DNA of 64,000 nucleotides. It comes from Streptomyces kanamyceticus. Lineage in GTDB: Bacteria > Actinomycetota > Actinomycetes > Streptomycetales > Streptomycetaceae. The stretch's first letter is position 1. Every line of letters begins with the position of its first letter. The notes under the pieces are model-generated. The model saw only the letters and a program-made list of their open reading frames with translations. It was not told the DNA's origin and did no database searches. The stretch lies in the NCBI RefSeq assembly GCF_008704495.1, contig NZ_CP023699.1, positions 10,069,898-10,133,897 of the forward strand, given 5' to 3'. This document shows positions 17,803 through 25,603 of the stretch, in pieces. The translations under genes were made by a program, and so were the position numbers.

Positions 17803-18351
17803 TCAGAGTTCTGCGGTCCAGACCCCGGCAGGGTGATCAGCGGGCGGCAGCCATAGTTGCGGCTGGGACTCACGGTGCCTCTGGTCCGCCTGCTCTTCCC
17901 AATGGAAGCACCCTTCCACATCGGGCCATGCAACTTGCAGGACGGGCAGAGGGGGCCGCCGGTAAAACCCGATGGCCCGCCCGAAGAAGGTCCGGTACCA
18001 ACGCCGGTCCGCGCTCTTGAGAGTGACTGGATAGCCGTCCACAACGTCGTGATGTTCCTGGCCGCTCTCCAGGACGCAGCCAGCAGCAGCCTTGTCGCCG
18101 AGAATGTTGAGCATGCGGTGCATGGCGTGGACGTCGAGTCCGAACATGGCGAGCTCAGGCACACCATGAGTGTGAGCGAGGCCGATGGTGTACGCAAAAC
18201 CCGGGCCGACCTCGTCCTCGGGGACCATGGCCACATGCCAGCCGTGCTGCTGCACGTTTGAGTTGATCATCAGGTCCATCTGGTCGGCTTCGCCACGGTC
18301 GCCGTAGTCATGGCAGAGAACACAGCGGCACTTGAACGGATCACCAGTCAT
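17803..18351 (-). CDS. DUF4262 protein, ISL3 passenger
   Basis: 182 residues with the DUF4262 pattern: NVQQHGWHVAMVPEDEVGPG, FAYTIGLAHTHGVPELAMFG, and a later GYPVTLKSADRRWYRTFFGR. An N-terminal CRCVLCHD adds a possible metal site. The family is widespread in actinobacteria, function unknown. It converges on the transposase, leaving only 16 bases between stops, and is enclosed by the ISL3 inverted repeats, so it moves with the element. Confidence 0.8.
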   Translation of the reverse strand: MTGDPFKCRCVLCHDYGDRGEADQMDLMINSNVQQHGWHVAMVPEDEVGPGFAYTIGLAHTHGVPELAMFGLDVHAMHRMLNILGDKAAAGCVLESGQEHHDVVDGYPVTLKSADRRWYRTFFGRAIGFYRRPPLPVLQVAWPDVEGCFHWEEQADQRHRESQPQLWLPPADHPAGVWTAEL

Positions 18352-18453
18352 ACACGGAGGCTACGAGGCGACTATGCAAGGTGATCGGTCGGGCCCTCAA
18401 TCGAACACTGGGGTAACCCTCCGCGACCGCTCCCCAAGATCTGTGACAGAGCC

Positions 18454-18484
18454 CGCTGGCGGCCGCCCTAGCCACGCCTGGGCT
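18454..18484 (+). repeat. Right half of target palindrome and 10-bp direct repeat
   Basis: Contains CGCTGGCG (ISL3 target copy), GCGGCCGCCCTAGCC (second palindrome arm) and CGCCTGGGCT (second 10-bp direct repeat). The 10-bp repeats bracket the palindrome plus the IS, suggesting that the palindrome itself arrived as a small insertion before the ISL3 element landed in it. Confidence 0.7.
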
Positions 18485-18584
18485 GACCTGCGGCGCGTCG
18501 CAGGCCAGTCAGAGTGGGGTAGTCCGCGGCGTCCGTGCGCAGGCGGGCCCTGGTCAAGATGCGACTGAACCTGCTGCTGTCCAT

Positions 18585-18950
18585 GAGCCCTCCCGTGAGC
18601 ATCCGTAGGGCATCGCTACCCGCGCGCCCGTTCAAGATTTGATAATGCGAGATCGTTTCCCCTGTTGCAGCATGCAGTCCTTCCGTCACACTCGACCACC
18701 TGTGCGGAGGTACTCGCCCGTGCAGGTGGCTGGAGTCGTGGGGGCAAATGCTGTCTGAGCAGGGGATATCACCCCGCACGTTGATCAACTTGCGCTGTCC
18801 GTAGATCCTTCTCGGGAGTGCATGGGCAGCTCCCGGTACGGCCGTGAGAGATTCCATGACACGTCGTGCTCACGGTTGCACGTAGCCGTCCAAGAAGCCT
18901 GCTTGCGCAGCACAGGCCACCTGCGCAGGAAGAGAAGTTGTGAGGTACCG
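18585..18950. other. Divergent intergenic region
   Basis: Lies between the start of the split MmyB gene (leftward) and the IrrE-like gene (rightward). No coding family recognised. It should hold promoters for both; GGGAGG just left of 18600 is the MmyB ribosome site. Confidence 0.4.
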
Positions 18951-19576
18951 ATGCCCAGCCTCGAGCCCAAGGGGGAGGGCGAACGCGCCCCTACGACCGG
19001 TAGTGGACGCGGTTCGCTTCGCCATCTCGCCCGCAGGCTGTTGGACGCCCGGCGCGAACGGACGGCGGGGCGAGATCTGGAGCGACGGCTGCGCCAGGAA
19101 CTGCAGGACCTGGACATCCAGCCGCCGCTGAGCGTGACAGAGCTCTGCCAGGCGCTGTCGAAGAAGCGCGGACGCCCGATCATTCTGCAAGCACACCCGT
19201 TGCCGGTCTCCGGCCCATCGGGACTGTGGCTGGAGACCGACAAGGCTGACCTGGTGCTCTACCAGAAGGACACAAGCCCGCTGCACCAGGACCACATCAT
19301 CCTGCACGAGGTCATGGGACACATCCGTGGAGACCACCGTCCCACCCCGGACGGCCCGAATGGGAGGTGGCCGTGCCCGGACTCGGCCCCGATGCGGTGC
19401 GCCGGGTGATGGCCCGCTGCGACTACGACGACGGGCAGGAGTGCGAGGCCGAAAACGCGGCGACGATCATCATGGCGTGGTCCTGGATGACGGCCGGCGA
19501 CGCTCCGCAGCGCCAGTCCGACCCCGCGCTGCGTCGGGTCCACCGCGCGATCGGCGACAAGCGCGGGTGGCTGTGA
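18951..19576 (+). pseudogene. ImmA/IrrE-like 'toxin component' gene, frameshifted
   Basis: Encodes the metallopeptidase-like partner usually found ahead of MAB_1171c transporters. The N-terminal frame has LSVTELCQALSKKRGRPIIL, GLWLETDKADLVLY and the zinc-helix region DHIILHEVMGHIRGDH. After about codon 138 the frame must shift near 19360 to continue PGLGPDAVRRVMARCDYDDG and ECEAENAATIIMAWSWM. Relatives have HELGH; here it is His-Glu-Val-Met-Gly-His, one residue too long for HExxH. The broken frame and altered zinc motif both argue that it is inactive. Confidence 0.65.
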
Positions 19577-20736
19577 TGTTCGGCGTCTTCTTCGCTGTTC
19601 TGGCCGCTGCGACGCTCTGGAAGCTCTACCAGCTCTCTCGCGCTCCGAAGAACCTCCCACTGCGCTGGCTGACCTTGAGCCTGCTGTGCGCCGCCGTCCA
19701 GTACTTCGCATCGATCGCGGACGCCGCTGAGTTCGTCGACGAGGTGGTCGTCGCCGGCACGGCGAAGATCATCACGAACGTGATGGTCATGGGGATGACG
19801 TACTCCCTCCTGGTCTTCTACGTCGTCTCCGTCGAGGACGGTCCGGCAGGGCGGCGCCGGGCGCGGTGGGAGGGAGTGGGACTGCTCGGCTCCATCGGCG
19901 TTCTCATGGCCGCTGCCATATCAGCGCCCCACCACTCCGTGCTCGACGACACCTACGCGCACGCGAACATGCGGATCCCACAGGTCTTCCTCTTCTACTT
20001 CTGCGTAGGCGTGTACCTGACCTACGCACTCGTCATGACCTGCCGCTGGACCTACCGCTACGCGCGCCAGTCGAGCAGCTCCGATGCGGTGGGGCTCTGG
20101 ATGGCCACTGCGGGCCTGCTGGGGATGACAGCCTGCTGCGCCGTACGCGCGGTGTTCGTCGTCATCCGCTTCCGGGGTGGCGAGGTGCCCGAGCTCCTGA
20201 CCTTCGCCTCAGCCCTACTCATGTTCCTTTCCACCCCGTTGTTCGTCCTCGGATTCACCTGGCCCGGCCTGCGCGCCCGATTCGTCACCTGGCGGGCCTG
20301 GCGCCACCACCGGCGGGTGCATCGTCAACTGGAGCCGTTGTGGCAGCTGCTGTCCACGGCCTTTCCCAACACCGTGCTGCTGGACGCGGGCTGGGGGTAC
20401 CGAACCTTCGACGCCCACCGCCGCTACGCGCGACGGGTTGTGGAGTGCCGGGACGGCCTGGTCCGCATCAGCGCGCAATTGCCCATTGACCGCACTGCCG
20501 AGACGACGTCCGAGGGTCTGCCTGCCCGGGACATCGCCATCCGGATCCGGCATGCGGCCGAAGCCGTACGGCGCGGGGAGGAAAGCCCGCTGCACGGGAA
20601 GCCGTTGCTCCTTCCACATGCCAGGGACCGCGAGTCCGACGTACAGCAGCTGGTCGCTCTCTCCCAGGCTCTCCGAGGGGTGCCGGGGCACCCATACTGT
20701 GCGGAGGCAGGAATGGGGCGTGTCACGGGCGGCTAG
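19576..20736 (+). CDS. MAB_1171c-family putative transporter
   Basis: 386-residue membrane protein starting MFGVFFAVLAAATLWKLYQL with about seven membrane segments in the first 240 residues, then a soluble C-terminal region (VHRQLEPLWQLLSTAFPNTV). This matches the actinobacterial family named after M. abscessus MAB_1171c; 'transporter' is a name only, no substrate is known. The start overlaps the upstream stop (TGATG), so it is coupled to the IrrE-like gene. Its stop overlaps the XRE gene stop on the other strand. Confidence 0.8.
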   Translation: MFGVFFAVLAAATLWKLYQLSRAPKNLPLRWLTLSLLCAAVQYFASIADAAEFVDEVVVAGTAKIITNVMVMGMTYSLLVFYVVSVEDGPAGRRRARWEGVGLLGSIGVLMAAAISAPHHSVLDDTYAHANMRIPQVFLFYFCVGVYLTYALVMTCRWTYRYARQSSSSDAVGLWMATAGLLGMTACCAVRAVFVVIRFRGGEVPELLTFASALLMFLSTPLFVLGFTWPGLRARFVTWRAWRHHRRVHRQLEPLWQLLSTAFPNTVLLDAGWGYRTFDAHRRYARRVVECRDGLVRISAQLPIDRTAETTSEGLPARDIAIRIRHAAEAVRRGEESPLHGKPLLLPHARDRESDVQQLVALSQALRGVPGHPYCAEAGMGRVTGG

Positions 20737-21635
20737 TCCGCCGCACCGCCTTCCCTCTGCTCCCACTCGTCGAGATTGAAACTTTCGGCGAAATCATTCA
20801 CGGCCTTCAACACATCCGCGGAGAGAACCTGGTCCCCGGGACCCCGGGCGGCAACCCGGCCGATGCGGCCCTGCTTGCGCAGCCTCAAATAGCGCACCGC
20901 TTCCATCAGGTCCCGGGCGACTGCTTCGTCATCCTGGAAGTAGTGGATGGAGACGTCGAAGACACTCGCCAGCCCGGTCATGACCGCGGGTTCCGCCTTC
21001 GTCACGGCACCTGTCCGCAGATCCGCCACATCGTCAGCGGCGAGCACCTCCTCGCCGACCTCACGGTTCACGCCAAAGGCGATCTCCGCGTCGGTGGGGG
21101 GGATCTGACCATTCGGATACAGGCTCTCCAGGAGGTAGTTGAGTTTCTCCGCGAGTGTCTGGGGTGTGCCTAGCCCAGCAGGGCCAGACGCATACCTCGG
21201 CCGGACGTCCGGCACAGGGTTCCCGAACGAGCGCTCTTGTGCGGCCCTGAGCTCCTCGACGCTGACGTCGTAGGCCTCGGCGAGCGGCGCCTCGAAGTCC
21301 TTGGTGAGCCGGCGCATCCCGTTCTCAGCGCCGCGGACAGGCATGGCCGACTTGGTTCGGGTGATGGCAGCCGTGTCCTTCTGCTGAATGCCGGCATCAC
21401 AGCGGAGGTCCTTCAGATCCGGCAGCCCTTGGCGGGGCGCGAGATCAGCCAAAGGAAGATCGACCAGACTGGCCATCGTCGGCAGCCTCTCCGGGGGCGG
21501 AGCGCTCTCTCCGGTCTCGTAGCGCGAGATCTGGTTCGTCTTGACCTTGAGCACCGCGGCCACCTGCGGCTGTCTCAGCCCCTTCCGTCGACGCGCCGCC
21601 AGAAACTTGTCGGCGTCAAAGACACGGTCGGGCAT
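20733..21635 (-). CDS. XRE-family regulator with EspR-like C-terminal HTH
   Basis: 300 residues. The N-terminal XRE domain (FLAARRRKGLRQPQVAAVLK, then TNQISRYETGESAPP) is followed by a second, weaker HTH (AITRTKSAMPVRGAENGMRR). Near 160-235 is a third, EspR/SinR-like region (LAEKLNYLLESLYPNGQIPP ... FDVSIHYFQDDE). Such regulators commonly accompany MAB_1171c/IrrE-like loci. GGAG lies 9 bases before ATG 21635. Its promoter region resembles that at 15-90, so the two paralogues may share operators. Confidence 0.8.
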   Translation of the reverse strand: MPDRVFDADKFLAARRRKGLRQPQVAAVLKVKTNQISRYETGESAPPPERLPTMASLVDLPLADLAPRQGLPDLKDLRCDAGIQQKDTAAITRTKSAMPVRGAENGMRRLTKDFEAPLAEAYDVSVEELRAAQERSFGNPVPDVRPRYASGPAGLGTPQTLAEKLNYLLESLYPNGQIPPTDAEIAFGVNREVGEEVLAADDVADLRTGAVTKAEPAVMTGLASVFDVSIHYFQDDEAVARDLMEAVRYLRLRKQGRIGRVAARGPGDQVLSADVLKAVNDFAESFNLDEWEQREGGAAD

Positions 21636-21637
21636 GC

Positions 21638-21712
21638 AGGGACTCCAGTAAGGTGCACGAAGCGGGCGGGAAGCACTCTAAGCCACTTGATCGAATCACT
21701 GGAAGAGCGAGC
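21638..21712 (-). promoter_or_regulatory. Promoter/operator of XRE gene
   Basis: On the minus strand: GATCAAGTGGCTTAGAGTGC, with TAGAGT as -10 and TTCCAG 18 bases upstream as a weak -35. GATCAAGTGGC is shared with 15-90. Confidence 0.45.
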
Positions 21713-21839
21713 TCGTCGGCCCCGATGCGACCGAGGGCCACGGGCCGACATGTCCGTCACCTCCTGGACCACGAAGGCTAACGGCAAGACCACCTTCGCC
21801 AAAGACATCGCCGCTCGCCCGCACCTGCGGTGAGACACG

Positions 21840-22290
21840 CCCGCGGTCGGCTGGAGAGAGTGAAGCTCCCACACTACCCACGACGCGGAGGAGTCGGAGG
21901 GCGATACCCGCTGCCGCCGCAGGTCCCGGGTGACGCTGACCCGCTTGAGCCAGCGTTCCGGCCCGACGTACCGGGCCTGGAAGGAGCGCCTACCGCGTAC
22001 GCCCGGGTAGCTGTCCAGGAGCAGGACGCTACCTGGTGCGAGGGCTATGCTCCGCAGGTCCTCCTCCACGAGGGCGTACGCCTTGGCCAGCGCACGGGTG
22101 GCCTCTTCGTCACCCGGGGGACCGAGACCGGTAAGGGGCCGCTCAGCCGCTTCTCCATGTCGCCAAGGAGTTCGGCGAGGCCGGGACTCTCCTGACGTCC
22201 CGGAACACGCACACTGAGGTGCGAGTCGCCGGGCAGGACCTGGAACCGTGCCTGGAAGGCTTCGCACGTTGCTGCCCGCCCATAGTTTGG
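21840..22290 (-). pseudogene. Fe(II)/2-oxoglutarate oxygenase remnant (VioC/TauD fold)
   Basis: The minus strand first reads AFQARFQVLPGDSHLSVRVP, then after a frameshift near 22110 continues ALAKAYALVEEDLRSIALAP, GSVLLLDSYPGVRGRRSFQA and RWLKRVSVTRDLRRQR. This is the C-terminal half of the clavaminate-synthase-like amino acid hydroxylases (arginine beta-hydroxylase type). Relatives have VHGR, whose His binds iron; here the position is Arg (GVRGRR). The N-terminal HxD half is absent, so it is non-functional. Confidence 0.6.
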
Positions 22291-22294
22291 CGAA

Positions 22295-22552
22295 ATGGAC
22301 GAAGCCGAGGCGAGCGGTCAGGTGTGGAGGGACGAGGTCCGAACGCGTTCGATAGCTGAGCAGGATCGGGACGCCCTGGCTCGCCTTATCGAGGTGGACG
22401 CGGATCCCTTCGAAGCCGAGCTGTACGAGCGCGCGGCAGATCCGCAGGTGCCTTCGATTGATCGCGCCCAGAGGTCGCAGGCTGGGCAGTACGCCAGGCA
22501 CGTGCGGCGACTGCGAGAGTGGCGAGAGCGCCAGCAGCGCCAAGAAAGTTGA
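22295..22552 (+). CDS. Hypothetical protein, 85 aa
   Basis: A short charged helical protein (ALARLIEVDADPFEAELYER, then HVRRLREWRERQQRQES). No family recognised, no clear ribosome site. It starts right after the oxygenase remnant and may be a fragment of a longer gene. Confidence 0.4.
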   Translation: MDEAEASGQVWRDEVRTRSIAEQDRDALARLIEVDADPFEAELYERAADPQVPSIDRAQRSQAGQYARHVRRLREWRERQQRQES

Positions 22553-22588
22553 GCAATAGTCGTCGGATCAGCTGATCGTTGATCTGGT

Positions 22589-23150
22589 GTGTCGTTGACT
22601 GACGCCCAGTGGGGTGAGGATCGAGCCGTTGCCGCTGGACGGGACGCCGCAGCGGGGTGGGCGGTGGCGGGATCACCGGAAGATGATCGCGTTCACGCAC
22701 CGCACCGGGACACCTTGGATGGACCTCCCCGAGCACTTCGGGTCGTGGAAGGGTGCCCACAACCGCCTGCGGAAGTGAGCCGCCGATGACACATGAGAGC
22801 GTGTGCTCACCGCCTTGCTTGCCCGGGCCGACGCCGAGGGCGACCTCGACTGGGTCGTCGCGGTCGACTCCACGATCGTCCGCGCCCACCAGCACGCCGT
22901 CGGGGCCCGGCAAAAGGGCCCCGACGGCGAGCCGGAGCATCATGTCCTCGGGCGCTCCGACGGCGGACTGACTACCCACCCCTCCTCGCCGCCGACAGCC
23001 GCTGTCGCCCGCTCGCCTTCGTCATCACGCCCGGCCCGGCCGGTGACGCGCCCGCGTTCACCCAGGACATGCCACGGTTGCCAGCGCCCCGGCTCATCGG
23101 CCGACCACGGGGCGCACCGGATGTGATCCTGACCGACAAGGCGAATTGAT
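22589..23150 (+). pseudogene. IS5-family transposase remnant
   Basis: Starts MSLTDAQWG, the usual opening, then passes through several frames: LTALLARADAEGDLDWVVAV followed by DSTIVRAHQHAVGARQKG (first Asp), and later GDAPAFTQDMPRL and DVILTDKAN (second Asp). The C-terminal third with the catalytic Glu is missing after 23150. Confidence 0.7.
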
Positions 23151-23235
23151 CCGGATGCGGGTCCTCCGAAGTGATGCGTCGAAGCGCGGAAGTTGTCACA
23201 GGGCTGACGCCCGACCGACCGCGACGGTGCCGTCG

Positions 23236-23645
23236 CTAACCCGTTGTGCGCAGCTCGGCGCATTCGTCGGCGAAGGCACAGAGTCGGCGGATCAGGCTCA
23301 GGTAGGTGGCGTAGGCGTTGGCATGCTGCCTGTCGGGCCTGCCTTGGAGCCACTGATGCCACAGTCCGCTTGGAGCCAGGAAGCGGGCGGCCTTGTTGTC
23401 GCCGAGGCCCAGGTCGATGTACACAAGGGCGCCCATGGCCACGAGTTGGTCGAAGTCGAGGTCGGGACGGCGCAGGTAGCGATCAAGGTAGTCGGCCAAA
23501 TGATCGGCATCGTCCGGGCTGCCGAAGGAAGCCAGGGCCACGCAGTACGCCAAGCCTGTGCAGCAGACCTCGCTAGCCAACAGGAGTTCTCCGAGGCGCT
23601 CACGGAACGCGGTCCGGCGAGACACGGCGATGAGCCATGCGGCGG
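23236..23645 (-). pseudogene. DUF6000-like protein, C-terminal fragment
   Basis: Reads RRTAAWLIAVSRRTAFRERL, GELLLASEVCCTGLAYCVAL, ADYLDRYLRRPDLDFDQLVA and ARFLAPSGLWHQWLQG, ending with LCAFADECAELRTTG. This resembles the conserved C-terminal two-thirds of actinobacterial DUF6000 proteins. The N-terminus is replaced at ~23640 by the divergent zinc-motif gene. Function of the family is unknown. Confidence 0.5.
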
Positions 23646-24206
23646 TTCGCCGCCGAGCAGATGCGGCCGGCCCCAAAGGAACGCGAGCGTGAAGCCGCCC
23701 CCGCACATCCTCTCCCGAAGCGGCGGACGAAGGCCTACCGGGAGGGCCGGGCGCAGGAGGCGGCGGCCCGGCTCCACCACCAGGTGCCACGCGGAGACTG
23801 GTACCGAATGATGTGCCCACGGTGCCACGCCGGGCCGGGCAAGCTGTGCGACAACGACGATCGCGTCGGCCCCAACGAGAAGCGGCAGCTTCCCCACGAT
23901 GAACGCCTGCGCCGCGTCCTGCGGAGCGACGACCTCATTGGCCCCGGCGAGAAGCAGAAGGGCGCCCGCGGTGAACGCCGACACCAGGACCCGCTGCCTG
24001 CCCAGGCCAAGGCACAGCCTCCTCGGCCGCGCAGGGGAGAGCGGGAAACGCAGGAGACCGCAGGATCGGCGGCGCGTACCTGGCATACGGAGGAGGTCAC
24101 GTGCCCGAAGTGTCAGGCCGACCCAAACTCCCCATGCACGCCCCACGGCCCGCACTACGAACGGGTGGAGTGGGCGAGGGAGTTCACCCGAAAGCTGTGG
24201 GGCTGA
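23637..24206 (+). CDS. Protein with two Cys-rich phage-type zinc motifs
   Basis: 189 residues, very basic and Arg-rich. Two copies of a CPxCxxxPxxxC motif occur, CPRCHAGPGKLC (~60-71) and CPKCQADPNSPC (~160-171), the second followed by HGPHYERV. This is the pattern of small zinc-binding domains found in actinophage and plasmid proteins, probably nucleic-acid binding. The start is uncertain because the upstream DUF6000 fragment overlaps it. Confidence 0.55.
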   Translation: MRRFAAEQMRPAPKEREREAAPAHPLPKRRTKAYREGRAQEAAARLHHQVPRGDWYRMMCPRCHAGPGKLCDNDDRVGPNEKRQLPHDERLRRVLRSDDLIGPGEKQKGARGERRHQDPLPAQAKAQPPRPRRGERETQETAGSAARTWHTEEVTCPKCQADPNSPCTPHGPHYERVEWAREFTRKLWG

Positions 24207-24260
24207 GGTGCCCGGCCCCTTCACCGGGTTCGCCGTGAATCATGGCGAACCCGATACCTG

Positions 24261-24289
24261 TGCTGTACGGCCTGCTGTACGGTCGGAGT
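24261..24289 (+). promoter_or_regulatory. Direct repeats before the RHH antitoxin gene
   Basis: TGCTGTACGG occurs at 24261 and again at 24273, a 12-bp period, directly before ATG 24290. GGAG ends only one base before the ATG, too close for a normal ribosome site. The repeats are a candidate operator for the RHH protein itself. Confidence 0.4.
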
Positions 24290-24535
24290 ATGTCGAAATC
24301 AGTGACGATCCGGGTCCCCGAGGAGCTCCACGCACAGCTCCAGGAGCGCGCCGAGGCCGAGGGGACGTCGGTGACCGCGCTCATCACCGAGGCCGCCCGC
24401 AACGCGGTCCGCGACCCCCGCCTCGAGGCGGCCGCCGACGTCTTCCGCGCCTTCATCACCGAGAACGCCGACGCCTTCGACGCCGCGTTCCCCGACGACG
24501 CACCCACCCGCACGGACTCCTCGCGAGCCGCCTGA
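24290..24535 (+). CDS. Ribbon-helix-helix antitoxin
   Basis: 81 residues: MSKSVTIRVPEELHAQLQER, then SVTALITEAARNAV, the Arc/MetJ ribbon-helix-helix fold (DNA-binding strand, two helices), followed by a C-terminal arm (AFITENADAFDAAF) of the kind that neutralises a toxin. An alternative start at 24242 would add 16 residues. The Fic-like gene begins two bases after its stop codon. Autoregulation through the repeats before it is likely by family precedent. Confidence 0.8.
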   Translation: MSKSVTIRVPEELHAQLQERAEAEGTSVTALITEAARNAVRDPRLEAAADVFRAFITENADAFDAAFPDDAPTRTDSSRAA

Positions 24536-24536
24536 G

Positions 24537-24908
24537 ATGGACCTGTCGATCGACATCCGCTGGCTCCTGGAACGCCAGGCCGAGCTCCTGCCCAAGCAGC
24601 CAGAGATCCACGACTTCTCCAGCCTCGTCGCCGCGGTCGCCAAACACCGCGTCAACACCCCGCAGATCGGCACCGTCCCCGATAACTCGTGGCGCGCCGC
24701 GGCCCTGATGTACGCCCTCACCCGCCTGCGCCCGCTCCCGGCCCGCAACGCCCTGTACGGCGTCGGCATCGCCACCGCCTACATGAGCGCCGCGGGCGAG
24801 GCCATCGACCCGCCCTACGGCGCTCTCGTCGACCTCGCACGCGACATCGACACCGGCCGCGCCGACACGTACGACACAGCCGACCGCATCCGCTCCTGGC
24901 GGATCTGA
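24537..24908 (+). CDS. Fic/Doc-like toxin component
   Basis: 123 residues: MDLSIDIRWLLERQAELLPK, DFSSLVAAVAKHRVNTPQIG, WRAAALMYALTRLRPLPARN and EAIDPPYGALVDLARDIDTG. It matches the small Streptomyces proteins annotated as Fic-family toxin components. The canonical Fic HPFxxGNGR is not present; LRPLPARN occupies that position, so adenylylating or phosphorylating activity is doubtful. It is paired with the RHH gene in the classic antitoxin-first order. Confidence 0.7.
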   Translation: MDLSIDIRWLLERQAELLPKQPEIHDFSSLVAAVAKHRVNTPQIGTVPDNSWRAAALMYALTRLRPLPARNALYGVGIATAYMSAAGEAIDPPYGALVDLARDIDTGRADTYDTADRIRSWRI

Positions 24909-24973
24909 GACACCTGAGCTCGTCCGGGGGGCACCAAGGTGTCCTGGCGGGCTGTCCGGACGTTGTGCGCGGC

Positions 24974-25234
24974 GTGAACAACCTCGCGATTCGATCTCTT
25001 AGCGCCCTCGCACCCGTCCTGGCCTTCGGGCTGGCATCACCGGCGACGGCTGCCGCCGACCCGTCACCGTCCCTCTCCGCGCTGTGGGAGAACGCCGTTC
25101 CTGAGAACGCGGCCGCAGTCCGGTGCGGCGACGTGACACTCAACGCCGATGCCGCTCCATGCATCGTCTCGGCATGGGCGGCCACTCTCGCAGGGCAGGC
25201 CTACCGCGGCACGTGTCTGCCAGATCCTTCCTAG
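24974..25234 (+). CDS. Small secreted protein, 86 aa
   Basis: GTG 24974 opens a frame with a typical signal peptide, IRSLSALAPVLAFGLASPAT, ending AAADP (likely signal-peptidase site). The mature part has three cysteines (RCGDV, APCIV, GTCLP) and no recognised domain. No ribosome site is obvious. Composition of the signal peptide is the main evidence for coding. Confidence 0.4.
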   Translation: MNNLAIRSLSALAPVLAFGLASPATAAADPSPSLSALWENAVPENAAAVRCGDVTLNADAAPCIVSAWAATLAGQAYRGTCLPDPS

Positions 25235-25339
25235 GGCAGCGGCCAGCTCACCGCACTGGCAATCCCTCGCAAGGCCGGCCCAGGAGGGCGAGGCCCTCGG
25301 ACAGGCGGTGGCCCTCGTATACGAGTGAGGGGCACCCTG

Positions 25340-25530
25340 ATGACCGAGACGACCGTCCCCATCGAGCGGCCCGCCGTCGACGGTCCGGAGCCGACCTCGC
25401 CCGGGCGCGCTGCACCAGGCCCGCGAGGCCGCCAAGAAGCGCGGCGGGAGTGAGGCCCACCCTGCATTCTGGATTTCCTGCCGAAGTCGCCCAGGTGCTC
25501 CCCGAGTTGGTCCGGGGCGAGCGCCTCACA
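25340..25530 (+). pseudogene. DciA-like (DUF721) fragment, frameshifted
   Basis: GAGGGG nine bases before ATG 25340 gives a good start: MTETTVPIERPAVDGPEP. The frame then needs a one-base correction near 25406 to continue as ADLARAALHQAREAAKKRGG, the typical DUF721/DciA N-terminus of actinobacteria. Nothing recognisable follows. It pairs with the fragment at 3153. Confidence 0.45.
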
Positions 25531-25603
25531 TGTGGGCTGTCCCTCGACTTGACCGCTTCTCTGTCAAGTTCAGCGTGTTGATGGCTTGGCTTGACATTTA
25601 ACC

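Larger units (their letters stand above)
16033..18453. mobile_element. ISL3-family insertion sequence with DUF4262 passenger
   Basis: 56-bp terminal inverted repeats with one mismatch start GGCTCTGTCACAGATC at both ends, the hallmark of ISL3 elements, and are flanked by the 8-bp direct repeat CGCTGGCG that this family makes. It contains an intact plus-strand transposase and a minus-strand DUF4262 gene. It is inserted in the centre of a short perfect palindrome within an MmyB regulator gene. All parts look intact, so it may still be mobile. Confidence 0.9.
15300..18584 (-). pseudogene. MmyB-type HTH regulator gene split by a 2.5-kb insertion
   Basis: The N-terminal 36 codons (MDSSRFSRILTRARLRTDAA then TGLRRAAGQPRR) lie at 18475-18584, with GGGAGG before the ATG. 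The rest lies at 15300-16002: RVRYLSQIDVSPLLGYNSGQ, FYARLERGLIASPSDNDLRR (HTH), then the MmyB ligand-binding fold (WNVVTYNAAAEALLG, MRWMLSLTPEE, DGTRRLMTHGTRNEPG). Removing 16003-18474 rejoins the two parts in frame to give 270 residues. These regulators often sit beside natural-product genes. Confidence 0.85.

Noticed and set aside
15300-18236. A 978-codon open frame on the minus strand
   Set aside because: It joins the C-terminal part of the MmyB gene to the antisense of the ISL3 transposase and the DUF4262 region. The inverted repeats and target duplication show it is an artefact of insertion.
24537-24908. Canonical Fic AMP-transferase
   Set aside because: The HPFxxGNGR motif is missing; described only as Fic/Doc-like.
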